The notes under the pieces are model-generated. The model did no database searches. It saw only the letters and a program-made list of their open reading frames with translations, and was not told the origin of the DNA. Both the position numbers and the translations under genes were made by a program. This document shows, piece by piece, positions 7,685 through 11,075 of a DNA stretch of 11,075 nucleotides. The stretch lies in the NCBI GenBank assembly GCA_963590165.1, contig CAVANO010000044.1, positions 1 through 11,075 of the forward strand, read 5' to 3'. Position 1 is the stretch's first letter. Every line of letters starts with the position of its first letter. The stretch is from UBA11524 sp963590165 (GTDB taxonomy: Bacteria > Bacillota > Clostridia > Christensenellales > Aristaeellaceae).

Positions 7685-9324
7685 GCGCATTCACCTCCCT
7701 GACTAAGAGAGAGCGTCGCACACAGTTCACCGTCCGCGTTGTCAATGATCAACTGTCCCAGAGTCCTATATTTGTCCACCTTCGGAAGCCCTGCCGCTTC
7801 TTCTATCATCAGGCGAATAGAGAAGCGCTCGCCGCATTCCACCCGCACCATCAGCGCGCTGAGCGAGGGCAGCGCGGCCTCCAGACAATCCTCGAAGAAG
7901 TCGTAGGCAGTCTGCACGTCGCGGCTGCTCACGCTGCCCTTTCCTTCCTGATACAGCGCACAGACAGCGCCGTACTGCGTCAGATACGTCAGCGGCTCCC
8001 GGATGCAATGCGCCAGCTCGTCCACGGGGACGACGGCTTTCTTATCGCAGATCAGCGCAAGATTAACCCGACGCTTGACATACGCGCCCAGCAGACAGAC
8101 CTGCTTCAGATTTTGAACGTTCAGTGCTTGCGCGTTTTCTTCTTCCAGAAGCCGGTTGATTTGAAACAGCTGGGGCTGCACGAGCGCGATCATCTCGTCC
8201 ATGAGCCGGTTCTTTTCTTCGACCTGCGCGCGCTGGCACTTCAGTTCATTTTCTGCCTGAATCAGCTCGTTTTCCTCCGAAAGCCGGGCGTTGATTTCGG
8301 CAAGCTGTCCCTGAATCCGGTTGATTTTCGAAATATCCTCCACCCAGTACACACGGCCGTCCTGAACCGGCGCGCTTTGCAGCCGCGTGTCTGCATCCAG
8401 CAGGATAGCGGCTCGCGCCGCCGCGTTCAGCTGCTCCGGCGTGAGAACAGGCGCGTTTTTCGCGCAATAGGCAGGCCGGCCTCGCCCGTCCATAATCTGC
8501 GCGGCAACGGTGGATTCAGAAAAGAAATAGCGGTAATGACCGTTGCTCGGCAGCAGCCCGACCTGAAGGCAGCTTTCCCATGACGCCGCGAACGTCAGGC
8601 AGACGCACTCCGGTATTTCATGAAGGGGATAGACGTCGGTAAAGCTCAGAAGGCAGAGGACGAACCCGCTTCCAAACACACAGAGCGGCACCCACGCGTA
8701 TTGCCTGCTTTCGGAAACGCGGCACTTGCAGTAGAGCATAACCCCAGTCGCCAGCAGCAGCCCGATCGTCCACGCCATTGCGAGATAATACACCCATCCG
8801 TGGGTATAATCGGCCTCCAGTGTTACGGCACCCGGAACGATTCGAAACGCCATCAGATGCAGATCGTTGGTCAGAACGCCGCCGATCAGCAGCGCCGCCG
8901 GAATGAAAAGCAGATGCCATCCGGCAGACAAAGCGTCGCCTTCCCGCCGTCCCAGCTGCAGCGCAGCGAACAAGCTGAACAGCGGCGCAAGAGTCTGCGG
9001 CACGTAATACAGATACCACAGATGGCGCATTACGTCATGATCAACGAAAAAACGATACTTGATCGTACGCAGGAACAGCCACAGCACGGTCATTGCGCTT
9101 CCCAGCAGCAGATAACGGCGTACCGCCTGATGCAAAATCCGGTGCGATATGGAAAATCCCCACGCGATCGCCAGGCCGATATAGATCAGGTCTGTCAGCA
9201 GAAAGCACACGGCTGAGGGCAGAGGAGCCGCCGCGCGATCCAGCTGAGGAAAAACACCGGCGAGAATGAACAGCCCCAGCGCAATGCAGAGCTTCGCAAT
9301 GGATTTTCGCTTTGCAGCAACCAT
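7681..9324 (-). CDS. 7TM sensor protein with kinase-like but catalytically degenerate C-terminus
   Basis: The product is 547 residues. Seven hydrophobic segments (about 9-28, 36-57, 67-87, 101-122, 134-153, 176-198, 209-231) match the N-terminal 7TM region of clostridial histidine-kinase-like sensors. A PAS-like section follows (~265-345, ending VYWVEDISKINRIQ), then a long coiled coil (LAEINARLSEENELIQAE...). The next segment, MIALVQPQLFQINRLL, sits where a dimerisation helix would be but has no histidine acceptor. The block LLGAYVKRRVNLALI and a weak ATPase-like end (DFFEDCLEAALPSLSALMVRVE) lack clear N, D and G boxes. It is therefore probably a pseudo-kinase sensor that acts through the adjacent true kinase. 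The start is supported by AGGAGG 7 nt before the ATG, and an extended -10 promoter lies just upstream. It is the first gene of the unit; its TGA overlaps the kinase start by 4 bp. Confidence 0.85.
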   Translation of the reverse strand: MVAAKRKSIAKLCIALGLFILAGVFPQLDRAAAPLPSAVCFLLTDLIYIGLAIAWGFSISHRILHQAVRRYLLLGSAMTVLWLFLRTIKYRFFVDHDVMRHLWYLYYVPQTLAPLFSLFAALQLGRREGDALSAGWHLLFIPAALLIGGVLTNDLHLMAFRIVPGAVTLEADYTHGWVYYLAMAWTIGLLLATGVMLYCKCRVSESRQYAWVPLCVFGSGFVLCLLSFTDVYPLHEIPECVCLTFAASWESCLQVGLLPSNGHYRYFFSESTVAAQIMDGRGRPAYCAKNAPVLTPEQLNAAARAAILLDADTRLQSAPVQDGRVYWVEDISKINRIQGQLAEINARLSEENELIQAENELKCQRAQVEEKNRLMDEMIALVQPQLFQINRLLEEENAQALNVQNLKQVCLLGAYVKRRVNLALICDKKAVVPVDELAHCIREPLTYLTQYGAVCALYQEGKGSVSSRDVQTAYDFFEDCLEAALPSLSALMVRVECGERFSIRLMIEEAAGLPKVDKYRTLGQLIIDNADGELCATLSLSQGGECA

Positions 9325-9359
9325 ATATCCACCTCCTACCAGTACCCTAAAGCACTAAT

Positions 9360-9368
9360 ACTATACCA
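9360..9368 (-). promoter_or_regulatory. Extended -10 promoter of the sensor/kinase/regulator unit
   Basis: The minus strand reads TG-G-TATAGT at 9368-9360, a near-consensus extended -10 element. It lies 35 bp before the sensor start codon and upstream of its AGGAGG. The hexamer 17 bp further upstream (TGGCTT) is a poor -35, so this promoter may depend on an activator. Confidence 0.55.
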
Positions 9369-9384
9369 TACAGGCGGTGGAAAA

Positions 9385-9416
9385 GCCAGTGTTTTCAAGG
9401 CAAAACGAGTGCTGGC
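9385..9416. promoter_or_regulatory. Imperfect inverted repeat overlapping the -35 side of the sensor promoter
   Basis: GCCAG (9385-9389) pairs with CTGGC (9412-9416), and GTTTT (9391-9395) pairs with AAAAC (9402-9406) around a 6-nt centre, with an asymmetric bulge. Its position just upstream of the -10 element at 9360 suits an operator or autoregulatory site. No matching copy was noticed at the second promoter near 5760. Confidence 0.25.
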
Positions 9417-9603
9417 ATCCATGAGACGTACAAACCGTCATCTCTCTGCGCCGGCGCACAATGATTTTCGCCTTCACAGCAATGAAAAGGATCATGGCGT
9501 CATCCTTTCTAAAAAACATCCCTCTATATATACAAAGGACATTTTTGGGCCGATTTTTAACTATCATTTTGTGATTTACAAAAATTTATCATGAGTCAAT
9601 CCG
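9417..9603. other. A+T-rich intergenic stretch without a firm gene
   Basis: Between the sensor promoter and the rhuM terminators no convincing gene is seen. One small minus-strand frame (start ATG 9493-9495, stop TAG 9361-9363, 44 residues beginning MILFIAVKAKIIVRRRRE) has AAAGGA at a good 7-nt spacing, but it has no recognisable family and ends inside the sensor promoter. An A+T-rich dyad TTTTGT-GATTT-ACAAAA lies at 9567-9583 and could be a protein-binding site. Confidence 0.4.
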
Positions 9604-9634
9604 AAAAAAAGGCACCTGCCGAAACGACAAGTGC
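9604..9634 (-). terminator. Rho-independent terminator, second of two after rhuM
   Basis: On the minus strand a 10-bp stem (9625-9634 with 9612-9621, two G-T pairs, 3-nt loop) is followed within two bases by seven T (9610-9604). It lies directly beyond a first terminator, giving a tandem pair. Confidence 0.8.
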
Positions 9635-9645
9635 TTTATCAGAAC

Positions 9646-9690
9646 AAAAAACGGCATCCTGTTTCCGGAAATCCGGTCAGAATGCCGTTT
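9646..9690 (-). terminator. Rho-independent terminator immediately after rhuM
   Basis: On the minus strand AAACGGCATTCTG (9690-9678) pairs over 13 positions (one G-T) with CAGGATGCCGTTT (9661-9649). The stem runs into six T. The 16-nt loop contains a small CCGGA/TCCGG inner stem. It lies 29 bp after the rhuM stop codon. Confidence 0.82.
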
Positions 9691-9719
9691 GCTTTATATT
9701 GAGTTGTTTGTGCGGAGAA

Positions 9720-10751
9720 TCAATTCTCCGTTGCTTTCTTCTTTGCCGCCTTTTCAACATCCCTGATGGTTTGCAGATAGGCTTCCTCCACGGGGGAAGG
9801 ATTTTCCACCAGAAAACGCTGATACTCGCGATTGGCCTTCTCCATCGCCTGCTGATGGCTCACCTTTCCGGCGCCGACCAGCACGGCTTCGCCGGTGGAT
9901 GAAAGAATGCGGTCGAGATGCTCCGCGTAATCGCTCATGTGCATCGGACGATGGCGCATGGCCTGCACTTCCGCGAAATCAAAATATCCGGAAACGAGAC
10001 CATTGAGCACTTTCAATTCATCCTCGGACAGATAGTTCTTGGCGATGCCGATGTCTTTTGCAGTCGGGAAATCCCCGCTGAATGCGGTCAGACCCATAAA
10101 CGGCTTGTCCGCATCCGCACGCTCATAGATTACCTCAGCCGCCGTATGTCCGTGCGCGGCATAGTGCAGCTTGTTCTGCACCATCTTGAAAAACGCCACG
10201 GATTCCGCGCTCCTCGGATCGTAGTCCACGCTGGTGGCGTACAGATCCAGCACCTGCCGATACATGACCTTTTCAGACGAACGAATGTCCCGAATGCGGT
10301 CGAGCAGTTCTTTCCAGTAATTCCCGCCGCCGAGCTCCTTCAGCCGCGCATCGTCCATCGTGAAGCCCTTGACCATGTATTCCTTCAGACGTTCGGTCGC
10401 CCAACGGCGAAAATGGGTGGCAATCCCCGATTTCACGCGGTAACCGAGTGAAATGATCAGATCCAGATTGTAATACGGAATCTCTCTGCTAATCTGCCTG
10501 TTGCCCTCGGTTCGAACTTGTCGGAATTTCCGACAGGTTGAAGCTTCGTCCAGCTCTCCTTCCTCGTAGATGTGCTGAATGTGTTCCACGATATTGCTGC
10601 GCGAAGTTTGAAACAGTGTTGCCATTTGCTGTTGCGTCAGCCACACGGTTTCATCCACAAAGCGAACGTCGATTTTTGCGCTGCCGTCCTTCGCCGGATA
10701 AATGATGATCTCGCCATGATTTTCATTTTTTGAAAGATTCCCGTCCGCCAT
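9720..10751 (-). CDS. rhuM: RhuM-family protein (Virulence_RhuM)
   Basis: The product is 343 residues from the ATG at 10749-10751, chosen because GGGAGG stands 7 nt before it; the in-frame ATG 39 bases upstream lacks such a site. Length and sequence follow the RhuM family closely. The N-terminal helix-turn-helix-like block is VWLTQQQMATLFQTSRSNI, then HIQHIYEEGEL. The Bro/ORF6N-like core is YYNLDLIISLGYRVKS with FRRWATERLKEYMVKGF. The C-terminal helical part is HGHTAAEVIYERADADKPFMGL, then LSEDELKVLNGLVSGYFDFAE. No Fic motif (HPFxxGN) is present. The biochemical role of RhuM proteins is not established; the name comes from a Salmonella pathogenicity-island gene, and homologues are often found inside restriction-modification loci. 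That fits the methylase relic immediately upstream. Two terminators follow. The gene appears intact. Confidence 0.9.
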   Translation of the reverse strand: MADGNLSKNENHGEIIIYPAKDGSAKIDVRFVDETVWLTQQQMATLFQTSRSNIVEHIQHIYEEGELDEASTCRKFRQVRTEGNRQISREIPYYNLDLIISLGYRVKSGIATHFRRWATERLKEYMVKGFTMDDARLKELGGGNYWKELLDRIRDIRSSEKVMYRQVLDLYATSVDYDPRSAESVAFFKMVQNKLHYAAHGHTAAEVIYERADADKPFMGLTAFSGDFPTAKDIGIAKNYLSEDELKVLNGLVSGYFDFAEVQAMRHRPMHMSDYAEHLDRILSSTGEAVLVGAGKVSHQQAMEKANREYQRFLVENPSPVEEAYLQTIRDVEKAAKKKATEN

Positions 10752-10773
10752 GTGAATGCCTCCCGCCTGAAGT

Positions 10774-10874
10774 CTATTTCTCCTGCGCACACAGCGCCTG
10801 ATACCGCTGCATCAGTTACCCTTCCAGTATTCGGAAAAATGTTTCGCCACCTGGCGCTGCTGCACGTCGTTCAT
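10774..10874 (-). pseudogene. Collapsed MmeI-like (type IIG) restriction-methylation gene: start and end only
   Basis: From the ATG at 10872-10874, 20 codons read MNDVQQRQVAKHFSEYWKG-N and then TGA (10812-10814). This closely resembles the N-terminus of MmeI-like DNA methyltransferase/endonucleases (the 'QQR..AK.F...W.G.GYE.G' pattern). In another frame, immediately after, LMQRYQALCAQEK runs to a TAG (10774-10776). This resembles the C-terminal 'LM.RYQ.L' tail of the same proteins. The natural reading is a single internal deletion that joined codon ~19 to the last ~13 codons out of frame and removed the rest of a gene normally of about 900 codons. The family assignment is from recalled motifs in short fragments, so it is moderate. 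The remnant ends 23 bp before the rhuM start, and it has its own promoter and an AGGA site. Confidence 0.5.
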
Positions 10875-10905
10875 AAGTCCGCATCCTGTGCAATTCGCTG
10901 CTCTT

Positions 10906-10934
10906 ATGATACCACACAAACCGCCGCCGCGCAA
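10906..10934 (-). promoter_or_regulatory. Promoter for the methylase relic and rhuM
   Basis: The minus strand shows a -35-like TTGCGC (10934-10929), a 17-bp spacer, and an extended -10 TG-G-TATCAT (-10 hexamer at 10911-10906). It lies 31 bp before the ATG of the relic. With the methylase gone, it would now transcribe rhuM with a ~150-nt leader. A short dyad GAATT-AAC-AATTC (10953-10965) lies just upstream. Confidence 0.6.
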
Positions 10935-11002
10935 CAGCCTTTTGCATTCACGGAATTAACAATTCACCTGTAAAGTTAAGAATGTAAACCCACTCCGGAA
11001 AC

Positions 11003-11067
11003 GCCAAGCATCAAAGCTTAGGCAAGCAATGCAAAGTTGGCCAACTTTGCCCGAAACGGGGATTTCG
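11003..11067. repeat. Cluster of three stem-loops including a perfect 20-bp palindrome
   Basis: Three dyads lie end to end. The first is GCC-AAGC / GCTT-A-GGC (11003-11023, one bulge). The second is a perfect palindrome GCAAAGTTGG|CCAACTTTGC (11031-11050). The third is CGAAA / TTTCG (11052-11067). No T-run follows on either strand inside the window, so they are not ordinary terminators. Structured intergenic repeats or part of a mobile-element end are possible. The window ends too soon to decide. Confidence 0.45.
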
Positions 11068-11075
11068 CCTCTCGG

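Noticed and set aside
7685..7690. Alternative kinase start at the ATG at 7688-7690
   Set aside because: It leaves only about 3 nt between GGAGG and the start, while the ATG at 7682-7684 has a 9-nt spacer and forms the ATGA overlap.
6581..8583. Plus-strand frames (6581-7441 and 7573-8583) opposite the kinase and sensor genes
   Set aside because: The opposite strand carries clear kinase boxes and seven membrane segments; these frames are compositional shadows without starts of their own.
9720..10751. RhuM protein as a Fic/Doc toxin
   Set aside because: No HPFxxGN or similar Fic catalytic motif is visible, and no antitoxin-like gene is adjacent.

Overview
The window looks like a chromosomal segment from a gut-type Firmicute, probably class Clostridia. 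This is inferred from the strong AGGAGG-type ribosome binding sites, a BspA-type leucine-rich-repeat surface protein, a 7TM sensor of clostridial type, a RhuM-family protein, and fairly G+C-rich coding DNA with A+T-rich intergenic stretches. No rRNA, tRNA, CRISPR array, transposase or phage gene is visible.

Left edge (1-610), plus strand: the C-terminal part of a GNAT acetyltransferase that enters from outside the window, a short unexplained reading-frame remnant, and an alpha/beta-hydrolase gene that keeps only its first ~44 codons. The hydrolase remnant runs into two small hairpins and then the 3' end of the large gene that follows. This edge looks like decayed, less G+C-rich DNA.

Centre (611-9324), minus strand: six genes in two apparent transcription units. 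The upstream unit (9324 to 5859) encodes a 7TM sensor whose kinase region lacks a recognisable phospho-acceptor histidine, a true HisKA_3/NarX-like histidine kinase, and a NarL/LuxR-type response regulator. Both junctions are 4-bp ATGA overlaps. An extended -10 promoter precedes the unit, and a textbook terminator at 5820-5843 ends it. The second unit (5736 to 611) encodes a stand-alone pseudo-receiver in which all five catalytic receiver positions are replaced, a small predicted lipoprotein, and a 1399-residue secreted LRR_5 protein. Its four LRR modules are followed by three beta-rich domains. The most interesting reading, which is inference, is that this is one system: a two-component cascade with a dedicated surface-protein operon carrying its own phosphorylation-independent receiver.

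Right edge (9325-11075): an A+T-rich gap without a firm gene, two tandem terminators, then a RhuM-family gene on the minus strand. Just upstream of rhuM is what looks like a collapsed MmeI-like (type IIG restriction-methylation) gene, reduced to a ~20-codon start and a ~13-codon end. Its promoter appears intact and would now drive rhuM directly. The extreme right end holds a cluster of stem-loops that includes a perfect 20-bp palindrome.
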